NCBI RefSeq assembly: GCF_042186555.1
Contig: NC_133328.1
Coordinates: 496,647,106-496,711,105 of the forward strand
DNA length: 64,000 nt
DNA from: Aquarana catesbeiana
Taxonomy: Eukaryota > Chordata > Amphibia > Anura > Ranidae
Reading direction: 5' to 3'
Part shown: positions 12,491-23,442 of the stretch, one piece after another
How positions within the stretch are numbered: position 1 is the first letter of the stretch
Layout: every line of letters begins with the position of its first letter
Program-made: the position numbers and the translations under genes
Notes under the pieces: model-generated
What the model was told of the DNA's origin: nothing
Seen by the model: the letters and a program-made list of their open reading frames with translations, nothing else
The model's database searches: none

Positions 12491-12726
12491 AATACACAGA
12501 TGGTATTTGTTAAAGTTGACAATGGTTTAGTCCAGAGGTCACTCTATCTGTGATCTTTCTAGAGCAGAATATTTAGGACACAAGAGAATGTGCCGATTTT
12601 AAAATTATTGCATGTTTTAATACAGTGTTGTAATAAAATTCATATTTTTATCTATTTTCTGTAAGTTAAGCCTTTTGTACGGTACCATGAAAGTCCACAA
12701 TAGCCTCTTTCCATTCTTCTTTCTAC

Positions 12727-15643
12727 AGTAAACAGAAAGCCATTCATCCAGACATTCAAACCTTTAGAAAGTAATTTATTGCTTTCATTATTGTTACCTT
12801 TTTTTGCTTTTATATTATATATTATTTAAATAAATATATATATTCTGCAATCCAGTAATACAGCCTCTAATGTAATCCTTACCTTTAATTCTTACAAGTA
12901 ACATAACAATAACTTGGATGCACAGCTTATATTCAATGTCCTCTGACTCTTTATTCTGTTAAATGTTTTCATGACCGACTCTTATGTTAAGAATGAGCCT
13001 GGAGAAACATTTTCTCCTTTACTTTGTATGTCAAATCACTGTTATACAGCATGTAAGAATTACGTGGGCTTAATATGTGAATACCGTCTGTCATCCAAGT
13101 ATTTCAATGGAAAGTACTTAGATTGAACTTGTCATCCCTTCTCAATATCTAAAAATAAAATTCTACATAAGAGCAGGCACCACAAGGTACCCGCTATTAC
13201 CAAAAAAGTATTTTTACCTGAGAAAGTTTTAGGTTTGTTAGAAGTCTTAACTTCTTCAAATTCAAGCCTACACTTTGCCCTGGATGCCAAGTTGCGCCTA
13301 CCGATCAGCTGCCTCTTCAATGAGACCGCCTTGCTGACTCATAATGACACCCTCATTATACAAGAGACATTGGACAGAGGACACTTAAACTTGTCACTAT
13401 AAAGTCATAGCTAACCAGCTATGAGTATAGCAGTTAATGAGATCTTACCATCATGCTGGACATACATGCTCATCTTATTTAGAAAAACAGTGCTAGTGAG
13501 AAAAGTGCAATAACCTATAGCAAGAAATACAATTATTTTTTTAATGAGGTACCTATGGTCATTCTCAGGGGTGGACCCGCAATTTGAATATCTGTCCTTA
13601 GAAAGCTACAATATTTTCAGTTCTATAAGATTTGTGTGTTCTTTATTTTATATTCATCTCTTATGAACCATCAATGTTCAGTGTGGGCATTTTATGCTAG
13701 CTTTGAAAACATAATTTAAAATACATAAAGATGTTGGTTAGGTAGGCCATTTATGATGCACTCATACATAAAGATGTTGGTTAGGTAGGCCATTTATGAT
13801 GCACTCATATCCACCAAATCTGTAGAAACATGGCCCCTGAAAATTAGTAAACATTGACATATATGCATGCATTGGCTGGCTAAGGAAATCAGCACAGTTC
13901 TTGCTTTTGAGCTTGAGTAATAAGGACCTGTATTCTAGGAAAAAGTTACACACAAACCAAATTATATGTGTCATTCTGTAACCTGTACTGGAAAAAATTA
14001 CATAATCTGGTTACTGTGAGACATTTTGTGAAAGCACCAGAGCGCGATTCTGCCTCGTGGGAAGTACTGATACAACAGCGAAATTTGTTCCATTTTCTTA
14101 TGCATATCCAATAGCACAAATATGTTCCAATATGGTGGAAAATCTTTACCTCTGATAACAAGTTTCCAATCCTTGGAAGTACTTTCCTGTTATAACATCA
14201 GCACTGTCAACTAGTCTAGTCTGTAATTGAACATCTTCAAGATGCTTCCTAAACATGTCCAATTACAGAAGAAACTAGTTGAGGCAGTATTCCCCAGCTC
14301 CTGGTCTCGGGGCAGCAGCGGCCATCTTAACCATAAGCACTGTATGTACATTAAATGTTAGAATTAGGCTGTGGGTCTGATGTGGGGGCATTTAATAAAT
14401 GTTGGGAATTATTTATAACTGGACTGAGCATGGGTGCTCAGAGTAAAATGTATGTGTGTTTTCACTTCCCAAAGTTTCCCACCCAAAATATACTATACCA
14501 GATTTGGGGAGCCAAACCCAAATGTAATGTGGTGGGTAAGACCATGTGTAAGACCAATTTTCAGGCCCCCTACTCAACTATTTATCAAGTAAAAATTCAC
14601 TGTTTGTTGACTGACAGCTAGATAGAATTGAGCCATGTCCAGTTATATGTGACAGTGGGGGGGGTGTCAGCATTCTTTTGACCCTCGGTGGTGGCTAATT
14701 CCCAGAGGGTCTTTGTGCAGCCCCTGACTGATAATGTCCATGGGCACGCCTTATTACAAAACTATATACATAATAGGGAATACATTTCAACCCCTCTCCC
14801 AAACATCTAAAACTCTATCTTATAAGATTTTCTCCCCAAAAAGTATGTGAAATGAGTTTTGCAGTGCCTAAGTCCCTTTGGATTAGCATGTAAATTGTAG
14901 TCCTCCTCCTTTAGGATTCCCGCTTCCAGAAACACAAGCATATAAACAAGGATGAACCAGAGATATAAGGTACCTTCTATACGCTCCCATCATGAACTAA
15001 AAACAAGTCATGCCTCATGAGAAAGAACTGCTATAGTTATTAAAGACTGGGCCCCAGTATTCCCTTTTTTAATTCTTTATTTTAAGAGGTTTATTTTTTG
15101 TACAGAGTATAAGATAAATCCATGGGAGAATTTTGAATTATTTTATCTATTCAGGCTTACTTATGAAAAATATAACTCTATTTCATTTTTTGTGTATATT
15201 AATATTGAGTCAGGAGGCGAAACAGCACCAGAAGTCCAACATCTGCTGCCCTGACAATTGCCTGTCTCATACGCTGTTTACCAGCATCTGAGTGTACAGT
15301 GCATGAGGTCAAGTAGTTGACATGCTCCATTCTATCATCCCAAACTCAAGGAAGAGTTAGACAAAGACAAAGTCAATAAAGCTAAATAATGAGGAAAATA
15401 TAATTTTTTAATAAACCCCAACAATTATAAAACTTTAAAGGAAACGTGAACTGAAAAAATACATAGCCTACCACTGCTAAACTCTTCATCTGAAAATGCT
15501 AGCTGCCTGGCTGCTATAGTGATCACTTGCTGCATGCTCTTTCCAGGTCAGTCACTAAATAGTAGTAACTCGAAACACTATGGCAAAGCTACCCAGGTAA
15601 CTAGCATGTTTATAAGAAGGTTAGCAATTGCAGCCCATGTACC
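12727..15643. other. no gene seen
   Basis: No supported gene. It holds a 43-bp tandem duplication (13721-13806) and a weak exon-like minus-strand frame ending at a CAG/GTAAAA junction near 13218 (see findings). A G-run is at about 14657-14665. Otherwise AT-rich and featureless. Confidence 0.45.
13721..13806. repeat. perfect 43-bp tandem duplication
   Basis: The segment 13721-13763 is repeated without a visible change at 13764-13806 (unit begins ATACATAAAGATGTTGG and ends GATGCACTC). It has two copies only. Confidence 0.9.
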
Positions 15644-16264
15644 TGTCAGGATCTGAACCCACAATCTCTGCTGCATCCAGCAGTAGCTCCTCTTGCTGAG
15701 CCACCTGACATGCTAAACAGCTCCCTGTCTGATCTCTTGCCTTGTCTCTTGTAAACCTTGAATTCTTTGCTCCTCCCATGAACTTCCTATTTGCACTTCC
15801 TGGTTGCTAGATTATTGTGCTCTCTCCAGCAGAAATCTTGCTCCTTTGAGTATCTGCATCTCTCCTTATCTCCACTACTACTCACTACTGACCTTTGGCT
15901 TGTTTCTTGACTACACTTCCACTTGATCCCACCTACAGCCACTTGTTACCGACCTTTGGCTTGTTTAATGATCACGGTTTTGATTGATCCCTACCTGCTA
16001 CAATATATCTGATACTGGACCCCTATTAACTTACCACCTCCTGGTGGGGTGATCCTGAGGAGTGCAATCTGGTATTAACATGCAGCAAAACCCATCACCA
16101 CCATCAGGAGCTCAGGTGAATACTGGTTATGCTTAGACCCCGCACCTCAGGTGAGCCCATGTCATCTGCTAAAGTGACCTGCTTGTGTACTTATCCAACT
16201 GGTCAGTTGGAGCATCTCTATTGCTATAGCTATAGGTCCCTGTGCCCGACTCCTAACCCTGACA
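15644..16264. mobile_element. TG...CA LTR-like element (5-bp TSD, one mismatch)
   Basis: It starts TGTCAGGATCTGAACC and ends ACCCTGACA. The 5-bp flanks are GTACC (15639-15643) and GTACT (16265-16269), one mismatch. Its text (for example GACCTTTGGCTTGTTTCTTG) is the complement in style of the elements at 56779-57203 and 57563-58295, so it is the same superfamily in the opposite orientation. Near the left end the minus strand reads like a tRNA-like head (TGGCTCAGCAAG and GGTTCAGATCC). No coding; solo LTR or similar. Confidence 0.55.
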
Positions 16265-16269
16265 GTACT

Positions 16270-18162
16270 TCTCTCAGGTTTTTAACATCAGTGTAGCTGT
16301 GACTGGTACTCTATAGGGAAAGTATCTGCTTACAAAGGAAAGACAGGTATAGAATGCAAAACTCCCGTTTGTCTACATTTGATCATCCCTGATATTCTGA
16401 TTCCCAAAGGAATGTGGTCCAAAATGGTTATCAAGTATGGACAAAAAATGAGGTTATAGCCTGACTGGTGGAATTTGATTGTTCTGAATGTTTGATGACA
16501 GTATGTTGGGATGTTATTTGGTGGCTTGCTCCATGCTTTTCGTATCAAATACTGTACTGTAAATTGTCTTTTCAGAATTTTAAGCATAAACTACTATTGA
16601 TCCAAATCCATCTTTCAAATTAAATGTTCCTCATTTACTAAATGCCATCTCTATTTATACACAGGGGGAAACAAAACAAAACAATTTGTAAACATCTTCT
16701 TTTTAGGATAACATTCTACCGATATTCTTCTAATCCATTTACTCAACGTGTCTGATCTTGTCTGGGACAATTTCATCCTTAGTGACATCCCATTAACCCA
16801 TCTGTCTCCACTGCAGCCGTATACGGTGCTTCTTCATGGAATAATACACATCTAACCTGCTAAACATAATTTGAAATATCCCAGTGTAAATTGCTCAGCT
16901 GCTTTCTTTTAACATATGGGGTCGCATAAGAATTGCTAAAATACCGTACATGTTACCTTACCAGGTAATCGCAAGACTTTTTTTTAAAGCACAATTTCTT
17001 ACAGCGCTCATTCCTTTAAAGCCATAAACATACATTATAGTGCTGGTTTTATTACTGTAGCACCAACAAATTCAGCAGTGGTGTGATTTACTATTTAATG
17101 TTACATGACATTAAAATTTGAAAATAAACTGCACCTAAACCCACAACTTTTTATTTCTGGATAGAATAGCGAATGGTTAAAGCCCCTGTCAGGTTTTTAT
17201 TGCTGTCTGTGTTCTCACTAGATAGATGCACCTTCTATTTGTCCCAAAGAGCACTGTCATTTTGGAGAAAATTTAGGAAAATTCTAAAACTCTGAGTAGC
17301 CACCAAAACAGGAACAGAAGGGAAATCTTCTAATAGGGACACCTGTTCTGGTGACAACTGTCTGAGAAGGAAGGGAGTTTTACCCACTCTGTATCCAAAA
17401 AAAACCCCAAAAACAAAACCTTTTGAATATAGATATACTAAGGGTAACTCCATTTTTGTGGGGGAAAAAAATATAGTGAATAAAAAAATGAATATAGCAT
17501 ACACAACTGCTACACAAGCCATAGTGTCATTTAATGTATTAAAGCTGAGTTCCAGTCTTTTTTTAGTTCCAATGTTCTCAATGTAGCCCCCCCTCCCCCT
17601 GGTGTACAGTGCTAAAAATTGATATTTTTTTGTTATTTTTGTTTCTATATACCAGTTTTTATATCTTCAGGCGGCGCTTCCTGTCCTGGCCGCCTAGGTG
17701 ATGACATCATTAGCTTATGAAGCTTGGTTATGGGGAGTGGAGCTCCACATTAAAAATGTCTTTCCTTTTCAAACTACAGCTGCTGTAATGTTTTTAATGC
17801 TTTGCAACCTGTGTACAGAACGCTACCAAAAATCTTATTTCCTGCTTGGGTGAAGCAGTCTGCACTAAGTCAGGTTTTAGGCATCCTTTGCAACAAAAAT
17901 TTCATTTTTGGAGAGATACTCCTTAAGGGTTAATCACTTCAAAATGGATGCAGACACTGCAACTTTTCTCATCAGAACATGACAAAAGTGCATAAGCTGA
18001 TTAAAATAGTTAGTCACTCTCATTCAGAATTACTGTGCACAGGACATCTTCTAACAGTCATTCTTTTAGACCTGAAATAGGAAGGAGTCTGCAACAAAGT
18101 TTGTTAAAATCCTTGCAATATACATTGATCACCCAGAGGGGGTTGGTTTTTTTTTTTTTCAA
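16270..18162. other. no gene seen; contains repeat module
   Basis: No supported gene. It holds the repeat module at 17100-17470. A T-run ends just before the element that begins at 18163. Confidence 0.45.
17100..17470. repeat. dispersed repeat module, related to 7100-7400
   Basis: It shares 'AAAGCCCCTGTCAGGTTTT' and 'ACAGGAAC...GGGAAATCTTCT' text with the modules at 7100-7400 and inside 36356-36782. Ends are not defined. Confidence 0.45.
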
Positions 18163-19205
18163 TGTAGCACCCTCTAGTATGTCTGCTACATGTATATAGG
18201 TTTCTGTTAGTGTAGGTACATTTATTTAGCTCAGGGCTAAGCCTGAGCTGTGAATCTGGGTCAGGGTTCAGTGACTCAGGGGCTGGATGACTCATCTGGC
18301 AGTCCTTTCTGACACTTCCACCTGGTCTGGAGGTTTGTAGAAACTTACAGAGCTGAATGATGGCTGTAAGGAGGGGGTTCCATTCATATTTATGAGGCCT
18401 CCGCCAATCCCAAGCAATGGGCTGGCAGGGGGCAGAGCCTACCTCATAAATAGACATGTGGAGTGAGTGACATAACATATAACTTTCCCTCCTGTTCCTT
18501 TATGGTCACTGATCTCAGCCCCATCTCTTGAGGCCCTGCCAGCCCACCTGGCTGCAGCTGCCTCTTTCAACAGCCCTCCTGCTGCCTCTTCACCAGCCCA
18601 CCTGGCTGTCTCTCAAGAGATCTCTCAGGGAAAGGACTGAAGACTTAAGCCCACTGCTCTCTTCAAGGGAGACTGGCTACATGTGGCAGTCTCCCCCCTT
18701 TGTTGGTCCCCACCAGTGTTGAACTACTCACTCTGTCCTCTCCTTGCTCCCGTGCCTCCAGGAATGATTCCTTCCATGTGTCTTTAGGAGGTTTTTTCCA
18801 GCACCTGAGCCTCGGCCCAAGGCAGGTCACCCCCTAGACTAGGGGGCGCCCCTTAGGGCCACTGACAGCCTCCTCAACTCTCCATCTTCCACCCGACTGC
18901 CCTACTAGCATGGCCCATGTCTATTTATGAGGTGAAATCAGACCCCTGCCAGCCCACTACTGGGGATTGGCTGAGGCTCATAAATATGCATAAGAGCTCC
19001 TCCTAGCCCGCACCCTCTAATTCTAGAAGGTTCTCCAACCTTCTAGACACCAGGGGTAGACACCAGGGGGCTGCCAGGATGAGTCATCCAGCCCTGAATG
19101 CTAATAACCCTGACCCAATTACAGACTCACAAAGATACAATATGAGTCAGAGTATGGTTTGCCCATTCTACACACTACATCTATCACACACTAGAGGATG
19201 CTACA
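18163..19205. mobile_element. 1.04-kb element with long terminal inverted repeats
   Basis: The ends are TGTAGCACCCTCTAGTATG and the complement of TGTAGCATCCTCTAGTGTG. Similarity between arms continues inward for nearly 300 bp: a shared 'GGGCTGGATGACTCATC' block, then TTTATGAGGCCTCCGCCAAT against TTTATGAGCCTCAGCCAATC, then CCTCATAAATAGACATG in both arms. The central part (about 18480-18900) is C-rich and non-coding. No clear target duplication was found, so the class (foldback versus MITE) is open. Confidence 0.65.
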
Positions 19206-19402
19206 ATCACAATATTTTATATCATGGTATCATTGTTAGCACCCAATTATGCTATATCCCTAATACAAATTTTTTTTTTAAACTTTTTTTTTTTTTTTGA
19301 AGAGCTACCATCAGTCATGAATTTTTAGTAGCTGAGGAGACACTGGGATTTTTTTGTAGTCCGAGGAAGATTGATGCAGTAGGCATACAAGGTTAATGTC
19401 AG

Positions 19403-19482
19403 TTGGCCAGGATGATCAGAAGCTTTGAGGGCAATAAAGCTACAGTATTATTGCCCTTTGAGCTTCTGGTCATCCTAGCCAG
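19403..19482. repeat. 80-nt near-perfect hairpin
   Basis: The left arm TGGCCAGGATGATCAGAAGC... pairs with the right arm ...GCTTCTGGTCATCCTAGCCA, continuing through AGGGCAATA with TATTGCCCT around a short loop near 19436-19447. It has few mismatches. It may be a decayed MITE core or a small-RNA hairpin; nothing decides between them. Confidence 0.65.
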
Positions 19483-20444
19483 ATTAAAATGAACCCTGCA
19501 GTGTACTAAGACAACTAAACACATTCTCCTTATTGCACAAGCTGCAAAGGGGATCTGTGAGTAGTGACAACAATTCTGAAGTCTCCTGCTGTATGTCTGA
19601 CGTCAGCTCTTCTTGATTGCGAATGTCAAAAGGGATGCAGAGTCAACTATGACCTCTACAATCCTTAATGACACAATGCTGGATTTATGGTATCTTCACA
19701 TGCACACAGACATTCTATGTTTCAGTTGCCTCCACAGCCCCCTTAGTGTGGCCCCTTTTCTCACCCAGGTTCCATTGTACCCACTTGAGCTCTATGGCTA
19801 CTGTTACTTCACTAATTACAGTACAGCTTCTTTTGGAACATCAGCTAAAATATTGTATCTAGTTTTGCACAAAATAAGGATGGGTTTTTGACATAGACCC
19901 TGTCCCCTCTAGGGTGATTTCCCTTTTCTTCCTGACCAACAGGAGAGCTCCAAGAGTGAAAATTCATCTAGGCAGGTGTCCCCAGGGGAAAACTTCCTCT
20001 TGTCTTTTCTGGACACGACTATAAAATTTCAGATTTCCAGTCACCATCTGTCCTGATTCCCCCATTGAGAACCCTGGCATCAGTAAATCCCCACATAAGT
20101 TCTAATCCTCAACCACTCTACCCAAAAACAGTGTACACAGTATAAGGACAGTAGCGCTTTCATGGTACTTAAAATACATAGACTAGAATATCCTGTTAAA
20201 AGAAATAAAGTGTATTTTCGAAATACTGATAAAACTATAATAAAACATGTAAAATGTTCGTCATCAATTTTTGTAACATTAATGTCACATTACTTGCCCC
20301 CAACGATGACAACTACAAGCACTTATTTACAGGTCAATCAAGGCATAATGTCTTTTACGTGTCTGTTGAAACAATGAACAAGCTAAACAAAAAGATGGCA
20401 AGCACCCCAATTTACAATTAGCCTTTGCAGTAAAGTGACCAACA
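19483..20444. other. no gene seen
   Basis: No supported gene or repeat with defined ends. Confidence 0.4.
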
Positions 20445-20972
20445 CATACAAAAATTTCCCAGCACACCACCATCTAGTCCATAAAAAACAAATTGACTCT
20501 GTCTATCAATTCATGTGAAAACAGAGGTTTTATTTGCACACATTTGCAAATATATGTGGAAGCCGCAGTGCCTACGTCAAGGTTCCTCTGTATACTGTGG
20601 TCCTAACTTTATATTTTGGAGAGCCTCCAAGTTGGAGCATATATAGCAGTGGATAAATCAAGGGCAGGTTTGCCTGGAGGGAGCCCACTCCTCCAGCCGT
20701 TATTGTGCTCTTGCTGGGCTCACTCCAAGGCAAACCTGCTCTTAAATTATCCAAGGCTATACAGTATATGTTCCAACTTGCAGACTCTCAAAAATGTAGA
20801 GTTAGGACCACAGTACACAGAGGAGCCTTGGAATAGGCACTGCGGCTTTCACATATATTTGCAAAGGTATGCAACTAAAACCTCTAGTTTTATTGTGAAT
20901 TGTTAGACAGGGTCAGTTTAATTTTTGTTTTTGCAGGGTAGCTGGTAAGTATGCTGGAAAATTTTTGTCTGT
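20445..20972. mobile_element. foldback element, arms about 250 bp
   Basis: A left arm (about 20445-20695) and right arm (about 20718-20972) are imperfect inverted copies. Examples are GGTCCTAACTTTATATTTTG against GTAGAGTTAGGACC, and GGGCAGGTTTGCCTGGAG against CCAAGGCAAACCTGCTC. The central loop is only about 22 bp. No coding capacity. A degenerate hammerhead-like motif lies just to the right (21001-21055), so it may derive from a Penelope-like terminal repeat. Confidence 0.65.
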
Positions 20973-21000
20973 TGAAACAAAGAGTTATTCAGGCAGGGCT

Positions 21001-21055
21001 TCTGCAGTCTAAATGTGTTTCGCAGAACATATGTTTGCTTTTTTAGGAGGTAAGT
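21001..21055 (-). ncRNA. degenerate hammerhead-like motif
   Basis: On the minus strand CTAAAAAAGC, a stem, TGCGAAACACATTT follows the same order as the motifs at 10862 and 12443, but CTGAAGA is degraded to CTAAAAA and the stem III bases are altered. It is a remnant, unlikely to be active. Confidence 0.3.
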
Positions 21056-21770
21056 GGAGGTGGTATTATGATGTATTAATACCAATTGTCTGCATATTAG
21101 TTTAAATCCTCAGCTTTGCCCAAGCACAGGACCCAACCCAACGCCAATATATTAGGGGGGCTGCAAGAGCACAATAGAAACTAGTCCTTCCACTACATTG
21201 TCTGAGCCAGGTGGACAAATTATCCTCGGGTCTTTCCCCACCAACATCGCAATTCTATAGTCTGTGATAAAATTCTTATCTTCAGGTATCCCCACGTTCA
21301 TATAAGGCCAACTCATACACACTCACAGTGGGCAGGGATCAGCTCATGTTCCCCCCATACCCAAAATTAGAAAAACATCTTGGCTGAGTGACAGCTATTT
21401 TGAGTTTGCAGTTGGAGTTCTACAGACTCCTTGGCATTAACACAGCTGTCTTCTCTTTGGATCACCAGTAAACTTCACCAACACACTTTTGACACCAACC
21501 ATGAGCTATCTCTCCAGGTGTACACCTAACCTTACCTTGCTGCTTCTAATGCACTCTCCAACTGAAATCCTAAATTTCAGCTGCCATTTGACAACTCAAT
21601 TTGAAGACACATAGCAGGGTATAACACAGCTAAAGAATTATTACATACATAAGCAATCTACTACTTGACTTGTGTGCAGAATCTATCTAGGATTGCAATG
21701 ACCCTTCTCTTTTCCAGTTTGCTGAAATCCAAGCAGCACACAACACCACCCTGTCTGTCCAGCTCTACAC
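21056..21770. other. no gene seen
   Basis: No supported gene or repeat with defined ends. Confidence 0.4.
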
Positions 21771-21773
21771 TAA

Positions 21774-22209
21774 TGCCCTGTACACACGACCGGTTTTGCC
21801 GTTGGAATAAACTCTGAAGGTTTTTTTCCGACAGAGTTCCAATGGAATTCTGCTCAAGCTGTCTTGCATACACACGGTCACACCAAATTCCAACCGTCCA
21901 GAACACGATGACGTACAACACGTACGACGGGACTAGAAAACGGAAGTTCAATAGCCAGTAGCCAATAGCTTCCGTCTCGTACTTGCTTCAGAGCATGCGT
22001 CGTTTTTAGTGCGTCGGAACAGCATACAGACAAGCGTTTTTTCCGATAGTAATTTGTTTGTCAGAAGAATATAGAATATGTTCTCTATCTAAGTCCGTCT
22101 GAATTTTCGACAGAAAAAGTCCGATGGGGCATACACACGGTCGGAATATACAATGAAAAGCTCCCATCAGACTCTTTCTGTCGGAAATTCCGCTCATGTG
22201 TACGCGGCA
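21774..22209. mobile_element. PIF/Harbinger-type MITE, family C (TSD TAA)
   Basis: It starts TGCCCTGTACACACGACCGG and ends with the complement of TGCCGCGTACACATGAGCGG. TAA flanks both sides (21771-21773, 22210-22212). The 436-bp body has extended subterminal inverted similarity (TCGGAATAAACTC... family text) and no coding. A second copy with the same central text (ACGTACGACGGGACTAGAAA) lies at 26452-26894. Confidence 0.85.
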
Positions 22210-22212
22210 TAA

Positions 22213-22877
22213 CACTTGCAAGCCAGCAACCCACAAGGAGTTTGGATCATCCCGTGGATCGGACAATGTAGAATAAAGCTGAGACAATGCAGCTTTCTTG
22301 TCTTCTGGTTCTGTCACCGTAGCAACAAACTGTGACAGAGGATCAGTTAATTGTATGCCTCTGTTACAGTGTGTGTCAGCACAACCTAATGCTCAGTAGC
22401 TGGACCTAGCTCAACATTCTATATAAAAGCCTATTTATTTATGGCACTGCCATACACAACATCTCAGAACATCAATTCCCCAAGAGAACAAAAGAGGCTG
22501 CAATGAATGTTATGTTCTGGTAGATCATTCTGAGCTGCAAGTGTTTTGAATATGAGGATCTTTGGGACTGGATGACCAACTTTATGGAAACTACATTGTA
22601 CTGTTGTACCTTTTTATGCAGCACCCATAGCTACTCTGGAATATACAAATTAATAAAAATGTATTTTAACATAAATAAAAAAACTGTGGTCATCCTGATA
22701 AGATAGCAAAATAGTAAATGGAACTAGACATATTACTAGTTGGTTTAGGTCAAATATTTTTATCAACGCTCAAATACAAATACTAGGAATATTTTAATAA
22801 AGATTTTTTAGAGCAGGGAGAAAGCTTCTAAATAACAGCAGATTTCCTGTCCTTGAAAGAGAAGTATCTCTTTTATC
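22213..22877. other. no gene seen
   Basis: AT-rich, with no supported gene or defined repeat. Confidence 0.4.
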
Positions 22878-23322
22878 TTTAAAAAAATAAAACAAAAACA
22901 AACACGTTATAGTTACCTCCTCTGTGCAGTTGTTTTGCACAGAGCAGCCCAGATCCTCCTCTTCAGTGCTCCTGGCCCCTCCCTCCTGTTGAGTGCCCCC
23001 ACAGCAAGCAGCTCGTTATGGGGGGCACCTGCCGAGCCACAGCGCCCTGTGTCCATTCAGACATGGATCTGGCCCCGTCCCCTCTCTCTTCTCATTGGCT
23101 CACTGACTTTGATTGACAGTAGCGGGAGCCAATGGGAGCCAACGCTTCGCTGCTGTCTCAGCCAATGAGGAGGGGAGTCCCGGACAGCCAAGACTTTCGG
23201 GACACATCGCTAGATCAAGATGGGGCTCAGGTAAGTATTAGGGGGGCTGCTGCACACAGAAAGCTTTTTATCTGAATGCATAGTATGCATTCAGATAAAA
23301 ACCTTCTTCCTTTACAATCACT
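22878..23322. mobile_element. TTAA-type MITE, second copy of the 6095 family
   Basis: The body matches 6095-6510 (TTTTGCACAGAGCAGCCCAG, CTCACTGACTTTGATTGACA and TATTAGGGGGGCTGCTGC). The right end is TTTACAATCACT-TTAA (TTAA 23323-23326), and just inside it lies a palindrome, TTTTATCTGAATGCATA with TATGCATTCAGATAAAA. The left end is diverged or trimmed (about 22878). Confidence 0.7.
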
Positions 23323-23442
23323 TTAATGTAACCATAATATATGATAAATAATATATGAAAAACATGCTCATGTACCAATAAAACAATAATAACATCCTGC
23401 TGACAAAATTATCATTATAAACTCAAGATCTACCAATCTTAA

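Larger units (their letters stand above)
10616..12726. mobile_element. Penelope-like inverted-repeat unit with two hammerhead motifs
   Basis: Two arms, 10616-11149 and 12203-12726, are inverted copies of each other at high similarity, separated by about 1.05 kb. Shared blocks include AGAATGGAAAGAGGCAATTG against CAATAGCCTCTTTCCATTCT, and matching text through TGTATATG...CATGCATG to CACATACACAGGG. Each arm contains a hammerhead-ribozyme-like core, on the minus strand at left and the plus strand at right. Hammerhead motifs of this type are known from terminal repeats of Penelope-like retroelements. No reverse transcriptase or GIY-YIG domain was recognised in the spacer, so the class call rests on the ribozyme and the inverted terminal-repeat layout. 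An alternative is a foldback element that captured the motif. Confidence 0.6.

Noticed and set aside
18104..18722. Open frames of 124 and 64 codons
   Set aside because: They lie inside the 18163-19205 inverted-repeat element and have no recognisable protein similarity.
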